Shown: positions 15,605 to 24,166, counted from the stretch's first letter. The stretch is DNA of 30,134 nt from CAILZL01 sp050181835 (GCA_050181835.1 JBFXCU010000023.1:1-30134); one strand, 5' to 3'. Notes: generated from the letters alone by a model not told the origin. Program-made: numbers and translations.

Positions 15605-16576
15605 TTAGTTAGAGTCAAAACCGAACTGCCGCAACGCGGCGGCACTGTCAGACCAGTTATCTTTCACCTTGACCCACAGTTCAAGATGAATCGGCGTGCT
15701 GAGCAACTTCTGTAGTTCCAGCCGCGCTGAGGTTCCGACCTTCTTTAAGCCCTCTCCCTTGTCACCAATTACAATGGCTTTCTGGCCATCGCGCTCCACC
15801 CAGATAATGGCATTAATTATCAGCTTGCCGCTTTCCTCATCAAACTCAAAGCGTTCAATTTCCACTGTCAAACCATAAGGCAATTCGTCGCGCAGCCGCC
15901 AGGTCAATTTCTCGCGAATGATTTCTGCTGTCTGGAAGCGATCACTGCGATCCGTCACTTGCTGCTCTGGAAAGTGCGGCGGCGAAACGGGTAAATGTTT
16001 GGCAATCAGGGTTGGCAGCTGCTCCAGATTGATCCGCTTGATGCTGGAAATAGGCACAATTTCCACAAACTCGGCCTTACCTGTTAACTCGGTCAAAAAC
16101 GGCATCAATCGTTCTTTTGGATGGACTTTATCCACCTTACTGACCAACAGGATAATCGGCCGACCGCGCTGCTTGATATTATCCAGAACGTACTGATCTT
16201 CATCCGTCCAACGCAACGCTTCCACTAAGAATAAATCGACATCTGCATCAGCCAACGATGTCATGGCGGAACGATTCATATACTTGTTCATCATCCGCTT
16301 TTCGGTGATGTGAATACCCGGCGTATCGACAAATACAATTTGCGCAGCTGTGTTAGTAAGAATACCAAGAATACGATGCCGAGTGGTCTGTGGCTTGGGA
16401 GAAACAATACTGATCTTGCGCTTGAGCAAGGCATTAAGCAGCGTTGATTTGCCAACATTGGGCCGGCCCACGATGGCTGCAAAGCCACACCGATAATCTT
16501 CAGGCGCAGCTTCTTCCACCTCATCAATTTCTGCTGGCGCATCTGTCGCAACAGGCTCTAAACCAGGACTAATCAT
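15605..16576 (-). CDS. era: GTPase Era
   Basis: Era is a GTPase that binds the 3' end of 16S rRNA during 30S maturation. G1 is GRPNVGKST, G2 KPQTTRHRI, G3 VDTPGIH and G4 SKVDKV. The C-terminal KH domain ends in AIVIGDKGEGLKKVGTSAR and ELWVKVKDNWSD. From ATG 16576 (323 residues) there is an acidic leader of about 30 residues (rich in E, A, P, D) before CGFAAIVGRPNVGKS, some 20 residues longer than E. coli Era. A TTG at 16612 would lengthen it further and has no ribosome site. It follows rnc closely. Confidence 0.95.
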   Translation of the reverse strand: MISPGLEPVATDAPAEIDEVEEAAPEDYRCGFAAIVGRPNVGKSTLLNALLKRKISIVSPKPQTTRHRILGILTNTAAQIVFVDTPGIHITEKRMMNKYMNRSAMTSLADADVDLFLVEALRWTDEDQYVLDNIKQRGRPIILLVSKVDKVHPKERLMPFLTELTGKAEFVEIVPISSIKRINLEQLPTLIAKHLPVSPPHFPEQQVTDRSDRFQTAEIIREKLTWRLRDELPYGLTVEIERFEFDEESGKLIINAIIWVERDGQKAIVIGDKGEGLKKVGTSARLELQKLLSTPIHLELWVKVKDNWSDSAAALRQFGFDSN

Positions 16577-16621
16577 GAAATCTGTCCGACATGTAGATTC
16601 TCGATAATACAAACAACCATA

Positions 16622-17308
16622 TCACTTCGACCACAATGCTTTGAGTTGGAACAACACTTGCTCGGCCGCCACCTGCTCAGCAGCACGCCGACTACTACCC
16701 TGTCCCTGTGCCTGCAGCTTCAAACTGGGCACCAGACAACTGACTTGAAAATGCTGTTCATGCGGTTCACCGGTAATGGCTTCCACCAGATAATCAGGAA
16801 TGGCGATCGACCGCGCCTGTAGCGCTTCCTGCAATTGAGTTTTAGGATCTTTCAATTGTGCTGCTTGCGGCAACTGCTGCAATCGATCGACAAACATTCG
16901 CTCAATGACCGCAGTTGCTGCGCCAAAACCTGAATCCAGATAAACGGCACCCAATAATGCTTCCAGCGTATCAGCAAGAATGGATTTGCGGCGAAAACCA
17001 CCCGACTTTAACTCGCCCTGCCCCAAGCGTAGTCGCTCACCAATTTGATACTGAACAGCTAGTGCTGCCAGCGATTCACCGCTGACCAATGTCGCTCGAT
17101 ATCGGGATAGTTCACCTTCCGATGCGGTGGTGAAGGTGTGATACAGCAAACTGGCCGTCACGTTGTTAAGCACCGCATCACCCAAAAACTCCAGCCGCTC
17201 GTTATGCGCACTGCCAACACTACGATGTGTCAGCGCCGTTTCGAACAGCGACAGGTCACGGCAGGAATAGGCGAAGGTATCCTGTAGCCATTGCGTCAGT
17301 GTCTTCAA
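16622..17308 (-). CDS. rnc: Ribonuclease III
   Basis: This double-strand-specific endoribonuclease processes rRNA precursors and some mRNAs. The signature HNERLEFLGDAVLN (Glu40, Asp44) and DTLEALLGAVYLDSG (Asp113, Glu116) supply the metal site. A double-stranded-RNA-binding domain covers about residues 155-225 (DPKTQLQEALQA... GQGSSRRAAEQVAAEQVL). It is 228 residues. The only start that keeps the conserved N-terminus is TTG 17308, with no clear Shine-Dalgarno, suggesting weak or coupled translation after the DUF4845 gene 25 bp upstream. Confidence 0.95.
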   Translation of the reverse strand: MKTLTQWLQDTFAYSCRDLSLFETALTHRSVGSAHNERLEFLGDAVLNNVTASLLYHTFTTASEGELSRYRATLVSGESLAALAVQYQIGERLRLGQGELKSGGFRRKSILADTLEALLGAVYLDSGFGAATAVIERMFVDRLQQLPQAAQLKDPKTQLQEALQARSIAIPDYLVEAITGEPHEQHFQVSCLVPSLKLQAQGQGSSRRAAEQVAAEQVLFQLKALWSK

Positions 17309-17333
17309 GAGGAAGCGACCTGATCAGACAGCA

Positions 17334-17702
17334 TCATTCAACTACCACAGTTTTGTCGAAGGCCGCCACCAGCGAAACATTAGCGATGAAAGGGACTTCA
17401 GCGCGATATTCTGCCGTCATTTCAAACCCGGAACTGGATTTCCTGATGGCAATATCTTTGTAATCAACTGACTTGATATCTTCAATATTCCAGCGTCGAT
17501 CAAGGGAAGTACGGATTTCAGTGACACTGGTCGGGGCTTCTTTGGCAATTCCTTCCATAGCACGCACTACTTCGAAGTATTCAAGATACACCGGCGTCAA
17601 ACGAATAATGGCATACAAACCCAATCCCAATACCGCGATGATACTCAACATACCCAACGCCGTTGCACCGCACTGCTGATAAGGACCGTTGATCTTTCGC
17701 AT
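17334..17702 (-). CDS. DUF4845 membrane protein
   Basis: The 122-residue product of unknown function belongs to a family found almost always between lepB and rnc in gammaproteobacteria. A short N-terminal tail is followed by one membrane helix at about 12-36 (ALGMLSIIAVLGLGLYAIIRL) and a soluble domain with VYLEYFEVVRAMEGIAKE and SLDRRWNIEDIKSVDYKDI, which would lie on the periplasmic side. I choose ATG 17702 because GGAGT lies a few bases upstream; the longer frame to 17765 would run into the lepB end without a site. Context suggests an accessory role near signal peptidase, but this is unproven. Confidence 0.9.
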   Translation of the reverse strand: MRKINGPYQQCGATALGMLSIIAVLGLGLYAIIRLTPVYLEYFEVVRAMEGIAKEAPTSVTEIRTSLDRRWNIEDIKSVDYKDIAIRKSSSGFEMTAEYRAEVPFIANVSLVAAFDKTVVVE

Positions 17703-17745
17703 GACTACTCCCGTGTTTGCTATTGCATTCCAGCGTAATTCAAAC

Positions 17746-18570
17746 TTAGCGTATGCGTGTTGCAATACGACTGAATATGGGCATCTCAGTAAACTTCCAA
17801 TGAAACCAAATCAATTGGGCCTTACCGACCAGATTCTCTTCAGGCACATAGCCCACCTGAGGAAAACGGCCATCCTGACTATTATCGCGATTGTCACCCA
17901 TGAACAAATAGCGACCAGCGGGAACCACACCATCAAAATCCTTGGGAAATGCCTCATTAATGAACATGACCTGGTGCTTTATCCCGCCCAGATTCTCCTC
18001 ACCTAGCTGGGCGTTAACGTAACCATTATCGTTGTACAGCCCATCCAATGTGACTTCCATTTTCTGGTCATTCACGTACACAACGTCATTCAACACCCTT
18101 ACATGGTCACCTGGTAGGCCAATCAAGCGCTTAATGTAATTGATACGTGTATCAGAGGGTAGCTTGAACACCACCACATCGCCGCGTTGCGGATCACCAG
18201 TTTCCAGTAACTTGGTATTGAATACCGGCATCCGCAGATCGTAAGAGAACTTACTGACGAAAATAAAATCTCCATTCAGCAAGGTCGGCATCATAGAATC
18301 TGATGGAATCCGAAAAGGTTCAAAAATAAATGACCTCACTATCAGCACCAAACCTAGTACCGGGTAAAAGGAACGGGCGTACTCGACTAGCACCGGATCA
18401 CGATAGGGCTGCACTGCAACCGTATCACCTGACGCAGCGGGTTTGATGGCGCTCGCTTCGGCTGCATACTTACGCAAACGTGCCGCTTTGAATAACAGCG
18501 CATCAATAGCCCAGATCACAAAAAACAGGCTTGTGAGCACTAATAACCACAATGAAAAATCAAAAAGCAT
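17746..18570 (-). CDS. lepB: Signal peptidase I
   Basis: LepB is the inner-membrane serine protease that cleaves Sec and Tat signal peptides. Two membrane segments lie at about 5-27 and 69-85. The catalytic dyad is Ser92 in RIPSDSMMPTLLNGD and Lys147 in NYIKRLIGLPGD. The box MGDNRDNSQDGR follows near the C-terminus. It is 274 residues, somewhat shorter than E. coli LepB (324). AGGGA precedes the ATG. It is separated from lepA by 92 bp and from DUF4845 by 43 bp, and probably shares the lepA transcript. Confidence 0.96.
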   Translation of the reverse strand: MLFDFSLWLLVLTSLFFVIWAIDALLFKAARLRKYAAEASAIKPAASGDTVAVQPYRDPVLVEYARSFYPVLGLVLIVRSFIFEPFRIPSDSMMPTLLNGDFIFVSKFSYDLRMPVFNTKLLETGDPQRGDVVVFKLPSDTRINYIKRLIGLPGDHVRVLNDVVYVNDQKMEVTLDGLYNDNGYVNAQLGEENLGGIKHQVMFINEAFPKDFDGVVPAGRYLFMGDNRDNSQDGRFPQVGYVPEENLVGKAQLIWFHWKFTEMPIFSRIATRIR

Positions 18571-18662
18571 GCTGATTTAATTCCCTGACTAAAAAATTGA
18601 CCGGACTGATAAAAACAGGCCAACTGCAGACTGGGCTGCACTGGTTAAACATCACACCAAAT

Positions 18663-20459
18663 CTATTTGTCCCGTCCAATCTGCAACACTGCCAAGAAAG
18701 CCTCTTGCGGAATCTCCACCGAGCCTACCTGTTTCATACGCTTCTTACCTGCTTTCTGTTTTTCCAGCAACTTGCGCTTGCGACTCAGATCGCCACCGTA
18801 ACACTTGGCCAGCACGTTCTTGCGTAACGCCTTGACGCTAGCACGCGCCACCACATGCACACCAATTGCTGCTTGCACTGCGACTTCAAACATTTGACGC
18901 GGAATCAACTCCTGCATCTTGTCCACCAGTTCGCGACCACGTTGATAGGCCATATCACGATGCACGATAATCGACAATGCATCGACCTTTTCGGCGTTGA
19001 TTAGTATATCGAGCTTGACCATCGGCGCCGCTTCGAAATGACTAAACTCATAGTCAAAAGAGGCGTAGCCACGGCTAACCGACTTCAGTCGATCGAAAAA
19101 GTCGAGCACTACATCAGCCATTGGCAATTCATACTGCAGTGACACTTGATTGCCCAGATATAGCATTTTTTTCTGCCGCCCACGCTTATCGTTACACAGC
19201 TTTAATACTGCACCGACGTACTCAGGCGGCACCAGAATATTGGCAATGATGATGGGTTCACGCAATTCAGCAGTAACATTATTGGCGGGCAACTTGGCCG
19301 GGTTATCCACATAAATAGTCGTGTCGTCAGTCAGTAAAATTTCATACACAACCGTCGGCGCACTGGTAATCAGATCCAGGTTGTACTCACGCTCCAACCG
19401 CTCCTGCACGATATCCATGTGCAACAAACCAAGAAAACCACAGCGGAAACCAAAGCCCAATGCGGTGGAGACTTCCGGCTGATACTGCAACGCTGAATCG
19501 TTGAGCTTCAACTTGGCCAGCGCATCCCGAAATGATTCATAGTCGTCCGAACTCACCGTAAACAAGCCCGCAAACACGCGTGGCTGGATCTGCTTAAAGC
19601 CTTCCAGAGGCGCTGCACACAGGCGTGACTCCTGAGTGATGGTATCGCCCACTGGCGCACCATCAATTTCCTTGATACCGGCAATAACGAAGCCCACTTC
19701 GCCAGTTGCCAACTCATCACAAGCTAATGACTTAGGGGTGAAGCGACCCAGCTTGTCGACTTGATGGGCACGTCCAGTCGTCCAGACACGAATCTTGTCG
19801 CCCAGCTTGAGCGAGCCATTCATTACGCGAACTAATGAGACAACGCCGACATAGCTATCAAACCAGGAATCAATGATCAGAGCCTGCAAGGGCGCGTCCG
19901 GATCGCCCGTTGGCGCGGGAATACGCCGCACCAATTCTTCCAGCAGGTCGGCCACGCCTAACCCGGTTTTAGCACTCACCAACACCGCATCAGTAGCATC
20001 GATACCGATAATTTCCTCAATTTCCTTCATCACCCGCTCAGGTTCAGCAGAAGGCAGGTCAATTTTGTTAATCACCGGCACCACTTCCAGTCCCTGTTCC
20101 AAGGCGGTATAGCAATTGGCCACGCTCTGCGCTTCTACGCCTTGGGCGGCATCCACCACCAGTAGCGCGCCATCACAAGCGGCCAGCGAACGAGATACCT
20201 CATAGGAGAAGTCCACGTGCCCTGGCGTATCAATCATATTCAGTTGATATACTTGCCCATCCTTGGCCTTGTACTTGAGCATTACACTCTGAGCCTTGAT
20301 GGTAATGCCGCGTTCGCGCTCCAGATCCATGGAATCCAATACTTGGTTTTCCATCTCGCGAGCGTCCAAACCACCACATTGCTGGATGAATCGGTCTGCG
20401 AGAGTGGATTTGCCGTGATCGACGTGGGCGATAATGGAAAAGTTGCGAATCAGCTTCAT
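18663..20459 (-). CDS. lepA: Elongation factor 4 (LepA)
   Basis: LepA is a ribosome-associated translational GTPase implicated in ribosome back-translocation and in 30S biogenesis. The G1 motif AHVDHGKST is at 11-19, then RERGITI, DTPGHVDFSYEV, NKIDLPSAEP and SAKTGLGV. The LepA-specific C-terminal domain reads KCYGGDLSRKRKLLEKQKAGKKRMK. ATG 20459 gives 598 residues against 599 in E. coli and the matching N-terminus KLIRNFSIIAH; an upstream frame to 20507 adds non-family sequence. It sits downstream of the glutaredoxin-like gene with a 140 bp gap that could hold its own promoter. Confidence 0.97.
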   Translation of the reverse strand: MKLIRNFSIIAHVDHGKSTLADRFIQQCGGLDAREMENQVLDSMDLERERGITIKAQSVMLKYKAKDGQVYQLNMIDTPGHVDFSYEVSRSLAACDGALLVVDAAQGVEAQSVANCYTALEQGLEVVPVINKIDLPSAEPERVMKEIEEIIGIDATDAVLVSAKTGLGVADLLEELVRRIPAPTGDPDAPLQALIIDSWFDSYVGVVSLVRVMNGSLKLGDKIRVWTTGRAHQVDKLGRFTPKSLACDELATGEVGFVIAGIKEIDGAPVGDTITQESRLCAAPLEGFKQIQPRVFAGLFTVSSDDYESFRDALAKLKLNDSALQYQPEVSTALGFGFRCGFLGLLHMDIVQERLEREYNLDLITSAPTVVYEILLTDDTTIYVDNPAKLPANNVTAELREPIIIANILVPPEYVGAVLKLCNDKRGRQKKMLYLGNQVSLQYELPMADVVLDFFDRLKSVSRGYASFDYEFSHFEAAPMVKLDILINAEKVDALSIIVHRDMAYQRGRELVDKMQELIPRQMFEVAVQAAIGVHVVARASVKALRKNVLAKCYGGDLSRKRKLLEKQKAGKKRMKQVGSVEIPQEAFLAVLQIGRDK

Positions 20460-20599
20460 GTAAACAAAGTTCTCGGCAGACAGCAGGTGATCACGGCAAT
20501 TCACCATGGTTGGCGCGTAGTCAAAGGCGGCGGATTATATCGGAGATGGCCGTCACTGCTGTGGGAATCGCGCAGCGAAACGGTGATGCTGGGTGGGTG

Positions 20600-20845
20600 T
20601 CAACCCGATAAATAGGCTTGTAGCCGGTCATGATCCAGCCGATAGGCACAGACAAACTCCCCATCGACAAACAATACCGGAATACGCTGACCGTATTTAC
20701 GCTCCAAATCGGCATCGCCACCAATATCCTGCACCTGCACTTGGTCGGCACGCCCCCCCAGCAACCCGACCAACTCTTCTATTAGCGTCTCACACAGACT
20801 GCAGTCTTGGCGTGACAACACCACCCATTGAGGAACAGTGTTCAT
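20600..20845 (-). CDS. Glutaredoxin-like DUF836 protein
   Basis: This small 81-residue thioredoxin-fold protein has SRQDCSLCETLIEEL near the N-terminus (C15-x2-C18), YGQRIPVLFVDG with the cis-proline loop, and a short end CAYRLDHDRLQAYL. It matches the glutaredoxin-like family often found just before lepA in Pseudomonas and relatives. I choose ATG 20845 over the adjacent TTG. It begins 5 bp after the rseB stop, so it is probably co-transcribed with the sigma-E operon. The substrate is unknown. Confidence 0.9.
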   Translation of the reverse strand: MNTVPQWVVLSRQDCSLCETLIEELVGLLGGRADQVQVQDIGGDADLERKYGQRIPVLFVDGEFVCAYRLDHDRLQAYLSG

Positions 20846-20850
20846 CAAGG

Positions 20851-21867
20851 CTACTTGCTGGCAACCGCCGAATCGCGGTAACCCGACCCTGGAGACGGGT
20901 ATTGGCGGGTCAGCGACGTCACCAGATCACGCAAAGTAGCCGCAGGTACCTCCCCCACGGCCGTCACCTGATAGCCCGAGGAATCGGCATGAAACGCATA
21001 GGTGGAACCGACTTTCTGGAAACCTGAGTTCATCTGAGTTTTCGAACTCACCTGCGCAATAAACACCGATACGGTGGCCAAACCGTCGGAAAACACCAGA
21101 TGTTTCACAGGCGCAGCGCTACCCACCACCGGCTGCAAGCGTGCAACTTTCAGTTTGAACCCCGGCGGTAAATTTTCCACTTGCCAACCGATGGATTCCT
21201 GTGCGACGGTACGACGACGAACTTCATGGCGCACCCATTCATAACCAGCGGTATCAACTTTGGGTTGTAAGTCAGTGTCGGGAATACGCTCACGCAGCGA
21301 CAGTTCAGCAAAAGCTACCTGTTCAATGATTCTGCCTTGACGATCAAACAATTGTGATTTGAGTGGCATGGCTGTTTCCGTATCCAACCATAACCGATAA
21401 CCGTAGCGACGTTCATCGCGCGGCTGCACGATCACCAGCTGTGCCTTGCGCTCCAATACCTTACCAACTGGACCGGTGCTGATGTCGTAGTAGGCTTCGA
21501 GACCTGGCTTGTATTCCGGAATCAAACTTAACAATCCATCGCTATCAGCGCGACTTTCCACCAACACTGACCGTTTATCAGGCATGTAGTAAGTCACTTC
21601 GGTATCGGTGCGAATGTATTCGCGTCCCATGCCATCTAGCGATATCAGTCTTTCAGTAACCTTACCACGAACATTACGATGCACGATGCGCATGGTTTCC
21701 GATTGCATATCTGTGGAGTGAATATACCTACCGTCGTAATTACGGTTGACCAGCGCTTCCGACATGCGCTCCAGCCAAGTACGGGCATCTACCGTAGCAG
21801 CACATACCGTAGCGCTGCTAAACAAACAGATTAAAGTAACGCACCTTGTCGCAACGCTGCTCATCAT
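20851..21867 (-). CDS. rseB: Sigma-E regulatory protein RseB/MucB
   Basis: This periplasmic protein binds the anti-sigma factor RseA and protects it from DegS cleavage until off-pathway lipoproteins or LPS are sensed. The signal peptide is VTLICLFSSATVCAA. The N-terminal LolA-like domain includes ARTWLERMSEALVNRNYDGRY (a family hallmark), and MucB_RseB C-terminal sequence follows (LVFSDGLATVSVFIAQ, AYGR-type end DLVTSL). The start is one of two tandem ATGs (21867 or 21864), 7-10 bp after the rseA stop; the frame upstream of them lies inside rseA. It is about 338 residues, close to the usual ~320. Confidence 0.93.
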   Translation of the reverse strand: MMSSVATRCVTLICLFSSATVCAATVDARTWLERMSEALVNRNYDGRYIHSTDMQSETMRIVHRNVRGKVTERLISLDGMGREYIRTDTEVTYYMPDKRSVLVESRADSDGLLSLIPEYKPGLEAYYDISTGPVGKVLERKAQLVIVQPRDERRYGYRLWLDTETAMPLKSQLFDRQGRIIEQVAFAELSLRERIPDTDLQPKVDTAGYEWVRHEVRRRTVAQESIGWQVENLPPGFKLKVARLQPVVGSAAPVKHLVFSDGLATVSVFIAQVSSKTQMNSGFQKVGSTYAFHADSSGYQVTAVGEVPAATLRDLVTSLTRQYPSPGSGYRDSAVASK

Positions 21868-21874
21868 CAAGCAA

Positions 21875-22561
21875 TTACTCTGTAGCGAACGCGACCTGTC
21901 CTTCTGTCTTCCACATCTGATCCTCTGCCAATGCTGTGTCCTTCGATTGCTCAGCTTGCTGCTCACTGACTAACAACCCGGTCAGCGTATTACGTCGACC
22001 CAATGGCGACGAAAATTCGCTATGCGCCATCACATAGTTAGTCAATCGAGCCATAGGAATGGGCGCACTGGGAGCATTTGCGGTAACCGGAACGACATAA
22101 CTGTTGGCAGGGTTGGGTCGCTGTGCCGTCACGGCCAGCGGCTGTAAGCTGACCGCCGCCAGCACCTGTGTCTCATTTTCTGGCTGGCCACGCAGATTAA
22201 CAATAGCCACCGCCGCAACGCTGGCGGCCAATGCCATACCAACGGCGGGCTTCAACCACTGCGGCCAAGTACGGGAAGGATGTGCATCTATCTTGGCAAG
22301 AACGGCGAGCTGATCCTGTTCCAATGCAGAGGCAATACGTTGTGAAAAATCATGCGACAGAATAGGACTGTGCAACGACCCCGTTGCCGGATTACGTAAT
22401 GCCTCACCCATCATCAAGTAGCGGGACATAGTCTGTTTAAGGTCTGTATCCTTCACCAGACGACGTACTAGTAAGTCGGTTTCCGCAGTAGGCAACTCAT
22501 CATCAACGAACGCCGACAACTGCGACTGAAGCGCTTCATTTGGTTGCATTACATCGGTCAT
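21875..22561 (-). CDS. rseA: Anti-sigma-E factor RseA/MucA
   Basis: This single-pass inner-membrane anti-sigma factor sequesters RpoE. Its N-terminal domain LQSQLSAFVDDELPTAETDLLVRRL matches the RseA family, as does QTMSRYLMMGEALRN. A membrane segment lies at about residues 104-124 (AVGMALAASVAAVAIVNL), with a periplasmic part that should bind RseB and be cut by DegS and RseP. It is 228 residues. It lies 73 bp after rpoE, and GAGAG lies upstream of the ATG. Together with rpoE and rseB it forms the envelope-stress operon. Confidence 0.94.
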   Translation of the reverse strand: MTDVMQPNEALQSQLSAFVDDELPTAETDLLVRRLVKDTDLKQTMSRYLMMGEALRNPATGSLHSPILSHDFSQRIASALEQDQLAVLAKIDAHPSRTWPQWLKPAVGMALAASVAAVAIVNLRGQPENETQVLAAVSLQPLAVTAQRPNPANSYVVPVTANAPSAPIPMARLTNYVMAHSEFSSPLGRRNTLTGLLVSEQQAEQSKDTALAEDQMWKTEGQVAFATE

Positions 22562-22634
22562 AAATTACTGCTCTCACAAATACACAAAATCCCAACTCGG
22601 GAGGTTGAGCCCCCGTCACATGCAGACAAATCGA

Positions 22635-23213
22635 TCAATCATCCAACAGCGGCCTCAGTTTCTTGTCAATCGCTTCACGAGCACGAAAAATTCGTGATCT
22701 TACTGTGCCAACCGGACAGTCCATTACTTCAGCAATCTCTTCGTAAGACAGACCTTCCAGTTCACGCAAGGTAATCGCTTCGCGTAAATCATCCGGCAGT
22801 TGCTGCATGGCTTCGCTCACCGTGGCACGAATTTCTTCGGTCAACAACATGCCTTCTGGCGTATCGCTATCCTTCAGCAAAGACTGTGCGGCGTAGTCAT
22901 CCGGATCCTGCAAATCCAAATTGTGATCAACCATGCGTCTGCGACTCGACACCAACACATTTTTGGCCGTATTTGCAGCGATGCGATACAACCAAGTATA
23001 AAAAGCACTCTCGCCCCGGAACGACGGCAAAGCACGATAGGCCTTGATGAAGGTTTCCTGGGCAATGTCCTCCGCCTCAGCAGGATCGCGTACGTAGCGA
23101 TTAACCAGCTTTAAAACTCGGTGCTGATATTTCAACACCAGCAGATTGAAGGCCGCCTGATCACCACGCTGCACCATCTCTACTAATTTATCGTCACTGT
23201 ATTCCGCACTCAT
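22635..23213 (-). CDS. rpoE: RNA polymerase sigma-E factor
   Basis: This ECF sigma factor controls the envelope-stress response. It is 192 residues. Region 2 reads DQAAFNLLVLKYQHRVLKLV, then RDPAEAEDIAQETFIKAYRAL and ESAFYTWLYRIAANTAKN. Region 4 reads LPDDLREAITLRELEGLSYEEIAEVMDCPVGTVRSRIFRAREAI, near-identical in layout to E. coli RpoE/P. aeruginosa AlgU. It is preceded by a sigma-E-type promoter match, implying autoregulation. rseA and rseB follow. The mucC and mucD genes that often follow mucB are absent here. Confidence 0.97.
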   Translation of the reverse strand: MSAEYSDDKLVEMVQRGDQAAFNLLVLKYQHRVLKLVNRYVRDPAEAEDIAQETFIKAYRALPSFRGESAFYTWLYRIAANTAKNVLVSSRRRMVDHNLDLQDPDDYAAQSLLKDSDTPEGMLLTEEIRATVSEAMQQLPDDLREAITLRELEGLSYEEIAEVMDCPVGTVRSRIFRAREAIDKKLRPLLDD

Positions 23214-23273
23214 GTCACATCATGCCTCATTGCGTGCAGGCATCAACATGGCGGTACCTCAACGAACACGGCA

Positions 23274-23301
23274 ATAGACATCACACTCCACATAAAGTTC
23301 G
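23274..23301 (-). promoter_or_regulatory. Sigma-E-type promoter upstream of rpoE
   Basis: On the minus strand a -35 element CGAACTT (23295-23301) is separated by exactly 16 bp from a -10 element TCTAT (23274-23278). The E. coli rpoE autoregulated promoter has GGAACTT, 16 bp and TCTAA. The predicted transcript would begin about 55 nt before the rpoE ATG. The match is six of seven at -35 and four of five at -10. Autoregulation of rpoE from such a promoter is established in relatives. Confidence 0.7.
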
Positions 23302-23382
23302 AACAGCTGCTGAACCAACGGTTAAAAATGACAAAAATCGAAGCATTCTGATGCGTCACCACTAACCTCACCTGAACAAACC

Positions 23383-23865
23383 TTAACCAAGCCGCTGCTC
23401 CGCACCGATCCTTTGACGACCTTGCAGATAAAGCCGGGTGCTCCACAACTGCCAAAGTGCGGCGGGCAACTGGTTACGCCACAGCATTACCACCGGTACA
23501 TGTTGGGTCGGTGCGCTGAACCGTAAACACCACAGCCAAGGCATTATCCAGCTGGTTACCGCCAATTGTGCAGTGCTGGTACTACCATCCGCGAAGTGCA
23601 ATAACCACTCGCCCTGTTGCTGCCAAGTGATGGCCTGCAGCCTTCGTTTCGAGTGTCCATAGCCCACTTGGTATTGCCACACCACACAGGAGATTATTGT
23701 TATTAGCAATAAAATCAATCCACTATGTAGCGAACCATGAATTAACTCGAGGTTCATCAGAATCAGCAATAACGACATTGTACCCAGCAACCCCAGCAGA
23801 GTGGCTAAGCCCCGGTGCGTCACCGGCAGTTCAAGCGCCAATGTGGGTGAGTTGCTCGATGACAT
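23383..23865 (-). CDS. ygfX: YgfX (CptA)-like membrane protein
   Basis: This protein of about 160 residues has two adjacent membrane segments near the N-terminus (GLATLLGLLGTMSLLLILMN and LHSGLILLLITIISCVVWQ), followed by a small soluble domain (QAITWQQQGEWLLHFADG..., WLWCLRFS). This is the layout of E. coli YgfX/CptA, encoded next to sdhE. The start at ATG 23865 lies inside sdhE (35 bp overlap), as in E. coli where the two also overlap; the frame open upstream to 23994 is only the sdhE shadow. In E. coli it was proposed to act as a toxin on cytoskeletal proteins, which is disputed. Rich in Trp and Leu. Confidence 0.8.
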   Translation of the reverse strand: MSSSNSPTLALELPVTHRGLATLLGLLGTMSLLLILMNLELIHGSLHSGLILLLITIISCVVWQYQVGYGHSKRRLQAITWQQQGEWLLHFADGSTSTAQLAVTSWIMPWLWCLRFSAPTQHVPVVMLWRNQLPAALWQLWSTRLYLQGRQRIGAEQRLG

Positions 23866-24091
23866 CAGCAATATCTGCTCGTTCCGGGGTTTGCTTGCCG
23901 GTGAGATACGCCAGTATGGTGGGATCTTGTAAGTCCAACAGTGCTCCGAATGCCTGCTGTTGCTCCACGCTAGCCTGAGGGTAAACCTGCTCAAAGTAAC
24001 GTGTCAGCAACACGTCTAGCTCACGCATGCCACGCCGACAGTGCCAGCGCATACGTGCGAGATTGACGACCTCAGTAGCTGCGTGAGTCAT
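23831..24091 (-). CDS. sdhE: FAD assembly factor SdhE
   Basis: SdhE helps covalent attachment of FAD to SdhA (and FrdA). The 86-residue product carries the RGxxE motif in WHCRRGMRELD (residues 20-24), then YFEQVYP, FGALLDLQDPTILAYLTG, the standard SdhE/SDHAF2 fold. It lies 75 bp after sdhB, past a strong hairpin, and overlaps ygfX. Its position directly behind sdhCDAB matches its job on the SdhA subunit. The ATG start is supported by length and homologue alignment. Confidence 0.95.
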   Translation of the reverse strand: MTHAATEVVNLARMRWHCRRGMRELDVLLTRYFEQVYPQASVEQQQAFGALLDLQDPTILAYLTGKQTPERADIADVIEQLTHIGA

Positions 24092-24132
24092 AACTTTTCG
24101 CGTTATTGAGTTTTAGCTCACCATCAAGCAAA

Positions 24133-24159
24133 TAACCGGACAACTTGCCCGTCCGGTTA
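24133..24159 (-). terminator. Strong hairpin between sdhB and sdhE
   Basis: A perfect 9-bp stem TAACCGGAC / GTCCGGTTA with a 9-nt loop starts 7 bp after the sdhB stop on the minus strand and is followed by the moderately T-rich TTTGCTT. It probably terminates most sdh transcripts, or protects their 3' end, while allowing some read-through into sdhE-ygfX. Confidence 0.65.
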
Positions 24160-24166
24160 CACGGCT

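Noticed and set aside
20593..21027. 144-codon plus-strand ORF across the glutaredoxin-like gene and rseB
   Set aside because: It is the antisense of two recognised genes, with no homology-like motifs.
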